DNA of 64,000 nt from Dermabacter vaginalis (GTDB taxonomy: Bacteria; Actinomycetota; Actinomycetes; Actinomycetales; Dermabacteraceae): contig NZ_CP012117.1 in the NCBI RefSeq assembly GCF_001678905.1, positions 2,328,315 through 2,392,314 of the forward strand. Direction: 5' to 3'. Made by a program: the position numbers and the translations under genes. Numbering within the stretch: the stretch's first letter is position 1; each line of letters starts with the position of its first letter. Below are positions 18,608 through 26,485 of this stretch, piece by piece. The notes beneath the pieces were generated by a model that did not search any database, was not told the origin of the DNA, and worked only from the letters and a program-made list of their open reading frames with translations.

Positions 18608-19219
18608 ATGCTCCCCATGCTTTCTTCACCCCTTCGTCTCGCCGGCGACTTCGTTGTTCTCGAACCGCTCTCGCTCGACCACCTCGCAGGACTCAAGGAT
18701 GCGGTCACCGATGGCGATCTGTGGAAACTCTGGTACGCCAATATCCCGGAGCCCGCGCGGATGCGCCAGGAGATCGAGCGGCGCCTTACGCTGTGCGAGG
18801 AAGGCTCGATGCTCCCTTACACGGTGATTCGCAAAGTGGATGAGGATTCCGGTTACATCGCCGGGATGACGAGCATCATGAACATTGATCGGCCTCACCG
18901 CGTTGCCGAGATTGGCGCCACCTGGTACGCGAAGAGTGTGCAGGGCACAGCGGTGAACCCCGAGGTGAAGTTTCTGCTGCTACGCCACATGTTCGAAGTC
19001 GAGAAGCTCCAGCGGGTCGAGCTTCGCACGCATTCGCTCAATCACGCCTCGCGCGCGGCAATCGAGAAACTTGGGGCCACCTTCGAAGGTGTCATGCGCC
19101 GCCACCGGATCCTCGCGAACGGCACGACGCGCGACACCGCCCTCTACTCGATCCTTGACTACGAATGGCCCACCGTGCGCGCGGGGCTCGAGCACCGGCT
19201 CGCGCAAGCGCACGCCTAA
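18608..19219 (+). CDS. GNAT-family N-acetyltransferase
   Basis: The start is placed at ATG 18608, one base after the upstream stop codon (TAAG ATG), giving 203 residues. A longer frame would overlap the FMN reductase gene heavily. The protein resembles the RimJ/RimL-like Acetyltransf_3 group: LRLAGDFVVLEPLSLDHLAG, then AEIGATWYAKSVQGTAVNPE, VEKLQRVELRTHSLNHASRA and IEKLGATFEGVMRRHRI. The substrate, perhaps an N-terminus or small amine, is unknown. It is probably co-transcribed with the FMN reductase gene. Confidence 0.92.
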   Translation: MLPMLSSPLRLAGDFVVLEPLSLDHLAGLKDAVTDGDLWKLWYANIPEPARMRQEIERRLTLCEEGSMLPYTVIRKVDEDSGYIAGMTSIMNIDRPHRVAEIGATWYAKSVQGTAVNPEVKFLLLRHMFEVEKLQRVELRTHSLNHASRAAIEKLGATFEGVMRRHRILANGTTRDTALYSILDYEWPTVRAGLEHRLAQAHA

Positions 19220-19248
19220 AGGGGCGTTCGGTTCCGACGGCAGCCGCC

Positions 19249-20799
19249 CTACCTCCAGGCTTTTCGTGCCGAGGCGCTCACGAGGTCCACGAGGATCGAG
19301 AGCACGAGAAGCGCGAGGACAACCGTGAGCATCGAGGAGTAGTCGAAGGCCGTGCGCTCGGCCTCGAGAACGCGGCCGAGGCCACCCGCGCCCACAACGC
19401 CAACCACGACGCTTTCGCGAATGGTCACTTTCCCACCGGTAGAGGCTGTAGGCGGCAAATCGACCTTTCACGAGAGGGATCACTCCGTAGACGGTCTCGG
19501 CAAGTCGGCTTGCTCCGGCATGGCGCAGGGCGAGTGAAGGGCGGCGATCGACCGTTTCAAGAGACTCGGCGTAGAGCCGCCCAAGCACGCCCGCGTTGTA
19601 GATGCCGAGTGCGAGGGCGCCGGGGAGTGGACCCGGGAAAAGCACAAAGAGCAAGAGCAATGCCCACACGGGCGGCGAGGTCACACGCACGAGCAAGAGG
19701 ATCGCGCGAGCGAGCGCGCCGAGGGCTTCGCGCGCGACGTGCAGCGTGCCACGCTCCCCCTCGGGAGTCACGGGAGGTGGCGTGGCAACAAACGCCATGA
19801 CACCGCCGAGGAGCGAGGCCACGGCGATCGCCGCAATCGACATCGTGACCGTGAGTGCACAGTCCAGCAGCAACTGCGGCAGTGTCGAGGGAAGCGTGGG
19901 CGGGAGCGCCTTTTCAGCAACGCGCGCCGCACGTTCGGCGATCCGCACAAGGTCGAGCTTGACGATGTTCACGCGCAAGTGAAATGCCGAGAGAAGAAGA
20001 AGCACCGCGATGGTCATCGATGACCCGAGCATGAACCGGCGCGAAGGGTCACGAAGGTTCCGGCTCCACCATTCGCACGCGAGACCCACGAGAAGAAGGG
20101 CGTACATCACGGTCCACATTCGCTCAAAAGCGAGGCCCTGAAACGCCGTCGACAGCTCGAAGCCGAGCCCACCCACGCCGAGCATGCCGAGGATCACCGC
20201 GGCGCGAAGCGAGCAATCAAGCCGGTAGAAGGCGTAGGACACGAAATCCTTCCACACGCGAGGGAGGGTCCCGTACGCGAAGGCCGCAACCTTCCCTGCA
20301 CCCGCGAGGCGGAGCGCATCCGAGGGGCCCGTGGAGGTCTCATCGATGATCTCCGCGTAAACCTTCGCGGTAATCGCCCCAAACGGTATCCCGATCGCGA
20401 GCACGCCCACGAGGGGATCTCTCCCGAGCACGAGCAGGAGCGCCACCGCCCATATCGTTTCGTGCACGCCGCGCGGAAGCGCACACGCGAGGCGCGCCGT
20501 GATCCACGCCGTGCGGGATCGCCACCAGCCCTCACTCATGAGTACCCCGCCGAAGAAACCGATCACGACCGCGAGGGCCGTGCCGAGTACGGAAAACGCG
20601 AGCGTCGTGAAAGTCGCCTCGAGGATGCGCGATACGTAGGAGAAACTCAGCTCAGGGGAGAAAGCCGCGAGCCAAAACCGGGCAAGCGTCGGAAAACCCC
20701 CGGTGCCAGGGCGACGCCCGGCATGACACTCACAACCGACACGAGAACGGCGACGACGGCGGCGATACTCCACCATCGCGCGCTGCGCGTTTTCGTCAT
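19249..20799 (-). pseudogene. Two-domain ABC permease of the phosphonate/selenate type, broken by two frameshifts
   Basis: ATG 20799 overlaps the ATPase stop (ATGA). The frame from there encodes a hydrophobic start (SIAAVVAVLVSVVSVMPG), then needs one extra base in a C5 run (20697-20701, G5 on the coding strand) to continue into FPTLARFWLAAFSPELSF. A second break at TTT 19429-19431 (AAA on the coding strand, apparently one base too many) separates YSLYRWE from VTIRESVVVGVVGAGGLGR. With both repaired it is a fused pair of PhnE-like permease domains, each with its coupling motif (LRLAGAGKVAAFAYG; LRHAGASRLAETVYG). Both indels fall in homopolymers, so assembly error is an alternative to real decay. 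Confidence 0.75.
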
Positions 20800-21551
20800 G
20801 CGTCGATCCTGTAGAGGGCTCCTGTGCGCTCAGCATTCACATCGCCCGCGGGCAGATCGAACTCGATGTTTCCCGCGCGCAGGCCCACGACGCGATCGGC
20901 ACACTCGGTCGCGACCTTCGGGTCGTGGAGGCTCACGATGAGTGCGGCGCCCGTTGAGTCAACGACGCGCGTAAGGATCGCCATGACTTCGCGCGCGCGG
21001 GCCGGATCGAGCGCGGCAATCGGCTCATCGGCGAGGATCAAGTCAGGCCGCTGCACAAGGATGCGGGCCAGCGCGACCCGCTGTTGCTCTCCCCCCGAGA
21101 GAAGTCCCGTGCGCCTCGAAGCGAGGTGGGCGATGCCGAGCTCCCGCATGGCGCTCTCGGCGATCTCGCGCTCGCGCGGGAAGGCGAGCGAGGTGAGAGC
21201 GCGAACACTCCCCCAACGGCCCAGGTTGCCCGCGAGAACGTTCTGGAGCGCCGAAAGTGGCTCGACGAGGTGGAGGCCCTGGTGGACCGTGCCGATTCCG
21301 GCACGCGCGGCCCGAAGCTGCCGGCCGGAAAGCTCGGCGAGGTTCTTCCCCGCGATACGCACCGTTCCGGCACTCGGGCTCACGGCCGCCGTGCACACGC
21401 GCAGGAGTGTGCTCTTGCCCGCGCCGCTCGGGCCGATGAGCGCAACTCTTTCGCCGGGAGCAACGGTGAGGCTCCCGGCGAAAGCGCAACGTTCGCCAAA
21501 GCGCACCTCGACGTTCTCGAGGTGCGCTGCGGCCGTGTCGCGACCGGTCAT
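20796..21551 (-). CDS. ABC transporter ATP-binding protein, PhnC type
   Basis: The start is set at ATG 21551 (251 residues), one base after the binding-protein stop; the longer frame reads antisense-like sequence of the upstream gene. The nucleotide-binding domain has Walker A GPSGAGKSTLLR, Q-loop GIGTVHQGLHLVEPLSALQN, signature LLSGGEQQRVALARILV, Walker B LILADEPIAALDP and switch SLHDPKVA. The Q-loop and signature resemble PhnC. It would energise uptake by the adjoining two-domain permease. Confidence 0.93.
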   Translation of the reverse strand: MTGRDTAAAHLENVEVRFGERCAFAGSLTVAPGERVALIGPSGAGKSTLLRVCTAAVSPSAGTVRIAGKNLAELSGRQLRAARAGIGTVHQGLHLVEPLSALQNVLAGNLGRWGSVRALTSLAFPREREIAESAMRELGIAHLASRRTGLLSGGEQQRVALARILVQRPDLILADEPIAALDPARAREVMAILTRVVDSTGAALIVSLHDPKVATECADRVVGLRAGNIEFDLPAGDVNAERTGALYRIDA

Positions 21552-21552
21552 G

Positions 21553-22455
21553 CTAGCCGAGCAGATCCAGTTTCTCGGCGGCCTCTTCGATGCGTGCGTA
21601 ATCTTCGGGCTTCGCGTCGATGATGCTGCCAGCCTTGTAGAGGTCGAGCACGGCCTTGCCGTCCTCGTCCTCGTGCATCGCGAAGAGGGCGTCCTTGAGT
21701 TTCTGGGCAAAGCCCTCACCAAAGTCCTTCTCGGCCTCTTCCCGAAGGATCCAGTGGTAGTCGTGGAACGTGGGCGTCTCGAAAACGGCGATGACCTTCT
21801 CGGTATCGACCGTGCCGTCTTCGAGGCGGCTCCTCCACACCTGCGCGTTCACGGCACCGCCCTCGTAGGTGCCGGCTTGCACGAGCTCGATGGTCTTATC
21901 GTGCGAGCCGGAGAAGCCTGGCTCGCCCGCGAGGTCACCCTCCTCGACACCCGCTTCGGCGAGGAATGACGACGGCATGAGGCGGCCCGAGGTCGAGGTC
22001 TCAGAACCGAACGTGAAGCGCTTACCGGCGAATGCCGAAAGGCCTGCAACCTCGCTCACGGGTTCAATCCCCGAATCCTTACTCGCGATGAAGATGCTCG
22101 TGAACTTTTCGTCGATATCGCGCTGACCGATGATCGTGACATCCGGGTTCTGCCTCCGGGCTTGCACCCCCGTGAGACCCCCGTAAAACACGAGGTCGAG
22201 ATCGCCCGTGCCGAGCTGCGCGACCGACGCGGAGTAATCGGGAACGGCAACATACTCAACATCCCGTTCAAGCTTCTTCGCAAGATACTCGGCGAATGCT
22301 TCCTCACGTTCGGTGAGCACATCCGGGTCCTGATCCGGAATTGCGCTCACGCGAAGGGGGCGCGAGGAGTCCTCAGAAGATGACCCGCATGCGGCGAGAA
22401 AGGAAAGGGCGGGAAGTGCGGCGGCAGCCTGGATGACCCGGCGTCGCGAAACCAT
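21553..22455 (-). CDS. Substrate-binding lipoprotein, phosphonate/selenate ABC transporter type
   Basis: A 300-residue PhnD-like protein. The N-terminus MVSRRRVIQAAAALPALSFL ends in the lipobox LAAC. The mature part reads LRVSAIPDQDPDVLTERE, DLDLVFYGGLTGVQARRQNP, FTFGSETSTSGRLMPSSF, GFSGSHDKTIELVQAGTYEG and HDYHWILREEAEKDFGEGF. From memory this closely follows the group annotated as putative selenate ABC transporter binding proteins, a PhnD offshoot. The true ligand (oxyanion, phosphonate or phosphite) is unproven. It heads a three-gene transporter operon whose permease appears broken. Confidence 0.9.
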   Translation of the reverse strand: MVSRRRVIQAAAALPALSFLAACGSSSEDSSRPLRVSAIPDQDPDVLTEREEAFAEYLAKKLERDVEYVAVPDYSASVAQLGTGDLDLVFYGGLTGVQARRQNPDVTIIGQRDIDEKFTSIFIASKDSGIEPVSEVAGLSAFAGKRFTFGSETSTSGRLMPSSFLAEAGVEEGDLAGEPGFSGSHDKTIELVQAGTYEGGAVNAQVWRSRLEDGTVDTEKVIAVFETPTFHDYHWILREEAEKDFGEGFAQKLKDALFAMHEDEDGKAVLDLYKAGSIIDAKPEDYARIEEAAEKLDLLG

Positions 22456-22487
22456 TAAAAAATCCTTATCAGCAGGGAGAACGGACG

Positions 22488-23624
22488 TTATCGAATCTTA
22501 CGCGACGCCCATCGACGCTCCACAATCAGCCCAAATACGACGACGGCGATACCGACGCAGGCACCGATCGACGTTTCAACGATGCGGGGAACAAGCATCT
22601 CGTAGTTTCGCTCCGGATTTGCGAGATGCACCATGAGCAGCGCGAGCGGAGTGACGAACACGAGCCCGAGCGAGTAATTGCGCGTGACGAACATTTCCGC
22701 AAGGAACTGCATCACGACGATCCATACGACCGTTTGCCACGGCTCGCTCGGGAACGACATGAGGAACGCCGCAATCACGACACCGAGAACGGTCCCCACG
22801 ACGCGATGGAGGGCGCGGTTGACTTGCCCTAGTCGACGCGTCTCGGAAAGTGGGGCGACGGCGGCCACCTGCGCCCAGTACGGCGAGGGGATCATAAGTG
22901 CGGTCGAAATGCTCCCCGCGAGTAGCGCCGCCGAAGAAAACCGCCCCGCATCCTGCACATAATCCGCGCGGGATACGCGCTCGGGCGCGGGAACCGCACG
23001 CCCCGTGTTAGCTTCACCGAGCACGTGAAAAAGCGCGCTAAACGCCAGGGAAATCACCACGCTTCCGCCGCCAACCAAGAGCGGCACCCACAGGGGAAAG
23101 TTATGCGGGCTCGTGGCGATGGCGGTCGAAGCGAAAACGAAAAACAGCACGCCCCTTGGGCGCAAGCCAAAGCGGGGCACGAGGCCCGACGTCAGGGCGG
23201 CAACAATCGTGCCAACGATGACGACGATCCAGGCCCCGGGAAGCGTCGGCACGAGCGCCCCAACGTGACGCGCGGCCGTCGCAAAAACCTCACACGCCAC
23301 AAGGGCACTTCCCGCGATGGCTTGCTGGCGCACGCGTTCGCGCGTGGGCACGAATCGACCGTACAGAGAGCTGAAGGTGCCAAATGACGCAAACAGCGAA
23401 AGGTCAAGGCGCCCCAGCAGAAGGAGAATCACGAGGGGAAGGGCCACCGAAAAGGAGATGCGCACGGCGGGGACGAACTCTCCCCGCGCCTCGCCAAGGG
23501 TCACAAATGTGCGGGCGCTCGAGCCCACGTGCTCTCTCGCTTCGGCAGGAATCGCGTGCAGAAATGTTCGGTGGTGGCGGGAAACGTGAGATTCAGGCAC
23601 GTTCTTCAGGATAAAACCATCCAA
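22488..23624 (-). CDS. FUSC-family membrane protein, putative aromatic acid exporter
   Basis: A 378-residue protein with two sets of hydrophobic segments separated by a polar linker (about 210-240). It begins with a polar leader and AVRISFSVALPLVILLLLGR, then FASFGTFSSLYGRF. The second half has SSAALLAGSISTALMIPSPY, HRVVGTVLGVVIAAFL and QFLAEMFVTRNYSLGLVFV, the repeated pattern of FUSC / fusaric-acid-resistance proteins. The furthest start is TTG 23624; the true start may be slightly downstream because no ribosome binding site is evident. It probably exports organic acids or other small molecules. Confidence 0.85.
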   Translation of the reverse strand: MDGFILKNVPESHVSRHHRTFLHAIPAEAREHVGSSARTFVTLGEARGEFVPAVRISFSVALPLVILLLLGRLDLSLFASFGTFSSLYGRFVPTRERVRQQAIAGSALVACEVFATAARHVGALVPTLPGAWIVVIVGTIVAALTSGLVPRFGLRPRGVLFFVFASTAIATSPHNFPLWVPLLVGGGSVVISLAFSALFHVLGEANTGRAVPAPERVSRADYVQDAGRFSSAALLAGSISTALMIPSPYWAQVAAVAPLSETRRLGQVNRALHRVVGTVLGVVIAAFLMSFPSEPWQTVVWIVVMQFLAEMFVTRNYSLGLVFVTPLALLMVHLANPERNYEMLVPRIVETSIGACVGIAVVVFGLIVERRWASRKIR

Positions 23625-23653
23625 ATTGAACGTGCATCAGCGCTAGCGGAAAC

Positions 23654-24244
23654 TCACGCCGCGAGGTGTTCGATGAGGATCTTGAGGCCGAGGGCAATGA
23701 GCACCACGCCGCCGCCGATTTCGGCGGGTTTCCGAAAGCGGGCGCCGACCCGGTGACCAATGATGACCGCGAGGAAGGACAGCACGAAGGTGACGGCGGC
23801 GATCACGAGCGCGGCCTGAACGATGTTCACGGCGAGCACCGCGAACGGCACCCCGATCGCGGCGGCATCAATGCTCGTGCCAATTCCCAACACGAGAATC
23901 TTCTTGAGGTCGAAACCCGCATCTTCACGCTGTTCGCGAACATCCTCGGGGGCAAAGGCCTCGCGGATCATGAGGCCGCCGATAAGCGCGAGCAGCGCGA
24001 AGGCGATCCAGTGGTCGACGGGCGCGAGAATCTGCGAGAACTGCGACGCGAGGGCCCACCCGAGTACGGGCATGAACCCCTGGAATGCGCCAAACACGAC
24101 CGCGATGAGCACCGCGGCCCGGTAGGAGAGTTGCCGCATCTGGACGCCCTGCGTAAGTGCGGCGGCGAAGGCATCGGCGGCAAGGCCGATACCCACAAGA
24201 AGAATTGCGAAGATGTCCACGTTTTCCCACACTTTCGCGCCCAT
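23654..24244 (-). CDS. mntP: MntP-family manganese efflux pump
   Basis: A small membrane protein of six hydrophobic segments: FAILLVGIGLAADAFAAALT, VLIAVVFGAFQGFMPVLGWA, ALLALIGGLMIREAF and ILVLGIGTSIDAAAIGVPFA. The paired intramembrane Asp motifs (ADAFAAAL and TSIDAAAIG) are those of MntP. ATG 24244 gives 196 residues; GTG 24220 (VDIFAILL) would give the usual MntP length and is an equally good start. It lies divergent from a DtxR/MntR-type regulator, which supports control by manganese. It would pump Mn2+ out. Confidence 0.9.
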   Translation of the reverse strand: MGAKVWENVDIFAILLVGIGLAADAFAAALTQGVQMRQLSYRAAVLIAVVFGAFQGFMPVLGWALASQFSQILAPVDHWIAFALLALIGGLMIREAFAPEDVREQREDAGFDLKKILVLGIGTSIDAAAIGVPFAVLAVNIVQAALVIAAVTFVLSFLAVIIGHRVGARFRKPAEIGGGVVLIALGLKILIEHLAA

Positions 24245-24307
24245 GACCGGTGTGTCTAGAGGAAACCGAAAGTGAGGACGTCCAAACAATTTGACGGACC
24301 CTATCTC

Positions 24308-24352
24308 GCGGGCGATTCTTGAAGCGGGCCGAAGGGCCCTTCGCTGCCCGCG
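24308..24352. promoter_or_regulatory. Nested palindromes between mntP and the DtxR-type gene
   Basis: A perfect 14 bp palindrome CGAAGGGCCCTTCG (24330-24343) lies within a larger inverted repeat CGCGGGC (24308-24314) / GCCCGCG (24346-24352). It could be a regulator operator or an RNA hairpin in the mntP leader. It does not match the mntP-associated riboswitch consensus as I remember it. Confidence 0.4.
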
Positions 24353-24370
24353 CATGAGAGGCCCCTCCCC

Positions 24371-25051
24371 ATGAAAGCCACGTCGGAACCAACCAGGGTC
24401 ACCGAGGACTACCTCGCTGTGATCTGGAAGGCAACCGAATGGCCAGACGACGGGCACACCCCCGCTACGAGTGCGATCGCTTCCGCACTCGGCGTCTCGC
24501 TCTCGACTGTTTCCGCGCAACTCAAACGCCTCGCGGGCGACGGCCTCCTCGACTATCGCCCCTACGGCGCGATCACCCTCACGAGCGAGGGCGAGAAAAT
24601 CGCCCGCGAGGTCGTGCGACGCCACCGCATTCTTGAGACTTTCCTCGTGGAACACCTCGGATTCGCGTGGGACGAAGTGCACGAAGAAGCGGACCGGCTC
24701 GAACACGCGACGAGCGACAGGCTCATCGCACGCATGGACGATCTTCTCGGGCACCCCGCGGTCGATCCGCACGGGGACCCCATCCCGTGCGATATTCACG
24801 AGGCACCGTCACCGGGGGTCCCTCTCGCTCGCTGCGTGGAGGGGCAAAGGCTCGTTGTCTCGCGGGTCTCCGACGAAAACCCGGACATCCTGCGCTACTG
24901 CGCGAAGCGTGGCCTCGCACCCGGGGCGCACCTCACGATTCTCGAGAGGCTTGACTCGACGGGCCTCATGAGCATCGAGATGGAGCAAGGGCAGGTCGAA
25001 CTGAGTGCCCAGATCGCCGGCGCGATCAGGGCGGTACCCAAAGGCGATTAA
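24371..25051 (+). CDS. DtxR/MntR-family metal-dependent regulator
   Basis: A 226-residue protein. The N-terminal winged helix has TEDYLAVIWKATEW, ALGVSLSTVSAQLKRLAGDG and LTSEGEKIAREVVRRHRILE. The metal-binding/dimerisation domain follows (EEADRLEHATSDRLIARMD, GHPAVDPHGDPIPCDI, including Cys in the metal-site region), then a C-terminal SH3-like FeoA domain (GAHLTILERLDSTGLMSIEM). This is the three-domain architecture of DtxR and IdeR. Divergence from mntP argues for manganese control. Its stop codon overlaps the convergent tetR-type gene by four bases. Confidence 0.93.
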   Translation: MKATSEPTRVTEDYLAVIWKATEWPDDGHTPATSAIASALGVSLSTVSAQLKRLAGDGLLDYRPYGAITLTSEGEKIAREVVRRHRILETFLVEHLGFAWDEVHEEADRLEHATSDRLIARMDDLLGHPAVDPHGDPIPCDIHEAPSPGVPLARCVEGQRLVVSRVSDENPDILRYCAKRGLAPGAHLTILERLDSTGLMSIEMEQGQVELSAQIAGAIRAVPKGD

Positions 25052-25608
25052 GCGCGCTGCTCGCGCGCCTCGGCACGCGCCACGAGGCGCTCGACGAGCT
25101 TTGCCCGGTTGGCTTCGGAAATCGGGCGTCCACTGAGGTGGTTGTATACCCACAGCCCCGCACTCAGAACGTGATCCTCGAGACGCTCAAGATCCTCATC
25201 ACTCTCAACATTTTCACTCGGGTTGAGGAGCCAGCGCTCGTCAATCTCATCCCAGGCCCTCTCATAGTCATGATGGCTAAGCGCCTGGATGTTGAGGAGA
25301 ATCTCGGCGAGTGGTTCTTCGCGCTCGAGCGCACTGACGAGCGCGCGCTCTCGCTGTGCCTGCGTGAGGTCCTCGGGGGCTTTGCCGCCGCTTACGCGAA
25401 CAAGCTCGCGCTCCCACAGGTGCGCGGCGTACCGGTGAAGCTCGATGAGGAGGTCGTGGCGCGACGGAAAGTGGTAGATCAGGCCCGACTTCGACATTCC
25501 GCTCGCTTCCGCGAGCGAATCGAACGTGAGTCCCTCGACGCCACCGCACTCGGTGACGAGGTGGTAGGCGACCTTGAGGGCGAACTCTTTCTTGCTGGTT
25601 CTGGGCAT
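25048..25608 (-). CDS. TetR-family regulator (first of a divergent pair)
   Basis: A 186-residue protein with a TetR helix-turn-helix at the N-terminus (LTFDSLAEASGMSKSGLIYH, then FPSRHDLLIELHRYA) and a helical effector domain ending in EDHVLSAGLWVYNHLSGR. A 15 bp palindrome stands about 50 bases in front of its start, suitable for autoregulation. The neighbouring divergent gene also encodes a TetR protein, followed by a YhgE/Pip gene. Ligand and further targets are unknown. Confidence 0.92.
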   Translation of the reverse strand: MPRTSKKEFALKVAYHLVTECGGVEGLTFDSLAEASGMSKSGLIYHFPSRHDLLIELHRYAAHLWERELVRVSGGKAPEDLTQAQRERALVSALEREEPLAEILLNIQALSHHDYERAWDEIDERWLLNPSENVESDEDLERLEDHVLSAGLWVYNHLSGRPISEANRAKLVERLVARAEAREQRA

Positions 25609-25656
25609 GGGGGTCCTAGGGGCGGGGATCAGCGGTGAGGGGATTGCTTTTCAAAA

Positions 25657-25671
25657 TAACAACGTTTGTTA
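25657..25671. promoter_or_regulatory. Operator-like palindrome TAACAAcgtTTGTTA
   Basis: Perfect six-base arms TAACAA/TTGTTA with a CGT spacer, 49 bases upstream of the minus-strand TetR start (25608). It stands out in a GC-rich genome and is a good candidate binding site for that regulator. Confidence 0.6.
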
Positions 25672-25715
25672 CCGTCCGTGGCGGATAGCGACTGAACGCG
25701 AGGTATGCCACATTT

Positions 25716-25729
25716 CTTACAGACGTAAG
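25716..25729. promoter_or_regulatory. Operator-like repeat O1 (CTTAC-agac-GTAAG)
   Basis: Inverted arms CTTAC/GTAAG. Together with O2 (25739) and O3 (25785) it shares the pattern yTTACnnnyGTAAr. Its centre is 23 bases from that of O2, about two helical turns. It is a likely site for the plus-strand TetR protein encoded at 25820. Confidence 0.5.
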
Positions 25730-25738
25730 CGACATCTC

Positions 25739-25767
25739 TTTACATCTGTAAATCACTGGTCTACTTT
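25739..25767 (+). promoter_or_regulatory. Promoter with overlapping operator O2 before the TetR-YhgE genes
   Basis: O2 is a perfect palindrome TTTACA-tc-TGTAAA at 25739-25752. Its left arm doubles as a -35 element (TTTACA), with a 17-base spacer to TACTTT (25762-25767). Repressor bound here would cover the -35 box, consistent with autorepression of the TetR and YhgE/Pip genes downstream. Confidence 0.6.
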
Positions 25768-25784
25768 TGATCCGGTCGAAAAGA

Positions 25785-25798
25785 CTGACACCTGTAAA
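25785..25798. promoter_or_regulatory. Operator-like half site O3
   Basis: CTGACACCTGTAAA shares the right arm TGTAAA and 10 of 14 bases with O2. It is 46 bases from O2 and 22 bases before the TetR start codon at 25820. Confidence 0.4.
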
Positions 25799-25819
25799 TA
25801 AGAGCAGAGTCGAGGCCCC

Positions 25820-26473
25820 ATGTCTGTCCTGTACGCCGCCAGGCGCGCCCTCGTCCATCGCGACGAGGAACTCCCGATCGATCCGCGAGCCCAAAAATCA
25901 CGCGAATCGCTCATCCGCGTCATGATCGACGCCCTCGACGACAACCCGCAGCCACCGAGCGTCTCCGAACTCGTGCGACGCGCCGGCGCGAGCCGACCCA
26001 CGTTCTACCAGCACTTCGGAGATATCCCAACGCTCATGCATGCGGCGGCCATGGAACGCCTCGAAGAGGTTTTCGCGATGCTGCCCCAGCAGGCGTCGGA
26101 CCCCACGGAGCCCACAAGCCCCACCGACTTCCCCGACAACTGGACCCGCTTTGCGGCCGAAAGCCTCACGGCGCTCTTCACGCACCTGAGCGAAAACCGC
26201 GCGTTCTACCTCGCGGTTCTTGACGGCCCGAGCGGGCGTGCCGCCGAAAGCGAACTCACGCGATTCCTCGCGGGGCGTATGCTCGGCTTCGCCACGCTCC
26301 GCGACGCGCTCACCCGCCTCACGGGCCCCCGCGCCGCACGCTACGCCGAATTCCTTTCGGCGGGCCTCCTCTCGCAAGCAACCAAGGACCTCCGCGATGA
26401 CCTCCCGGTCACCGCGATGGTCGAAACGACGACCGATTTCCTCGCGGCCGCGACCGGCCTCAAAGCCGCCTAA
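25820..26473 (+). CDS. TetR-family regulator upstream of the YhgE/Pip gene
   Basis: A 217-residue protein with a helix-turn-helix PSVSELVRRAGASRPTFYQH followed by FGDIPTLMHAAAMERL. A C-terminal helical domain includes SENRAFYLAVLDGPSGRA. The helix-turn-helix (RPTFYQHF) is typical of the TetR group that controls membrane proteins. The next gene starts 12 bases after its stop and has its own AGGAG, so the two form an operon. Three operator-like sites lie in the 110 bases upstream. Confidence 0.92.
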   Translation: MSVLYAARRALVHRDEELPIDPRAQKSRESLIRVMIDALDDNPQPPSVSELVRRAGASRPTFYQHFGDIPTLMHAAAMERLEEVFAMLPQQASDPTEPTSPTDFPDNWTRFAAESLTALFTHLSENRAFYLAVLDGPSGRAAESELTRFLAGRMLGFATLRDALTRLTGPRAARYAEFLSAGLLSQATKDLRDDLPVTAMVETTTDFLAAATGLKAA

Positions 26474-26485
26474 GGAGCACGTTTC

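Noticed and set aside
24245..24370. A yybP-ykoY manganese riboswitch upstream of mntP
   Set aside because: The leader is hairpin-rich, but I could not find the conserved loop sequences of that class. It is reported only as palindromes.
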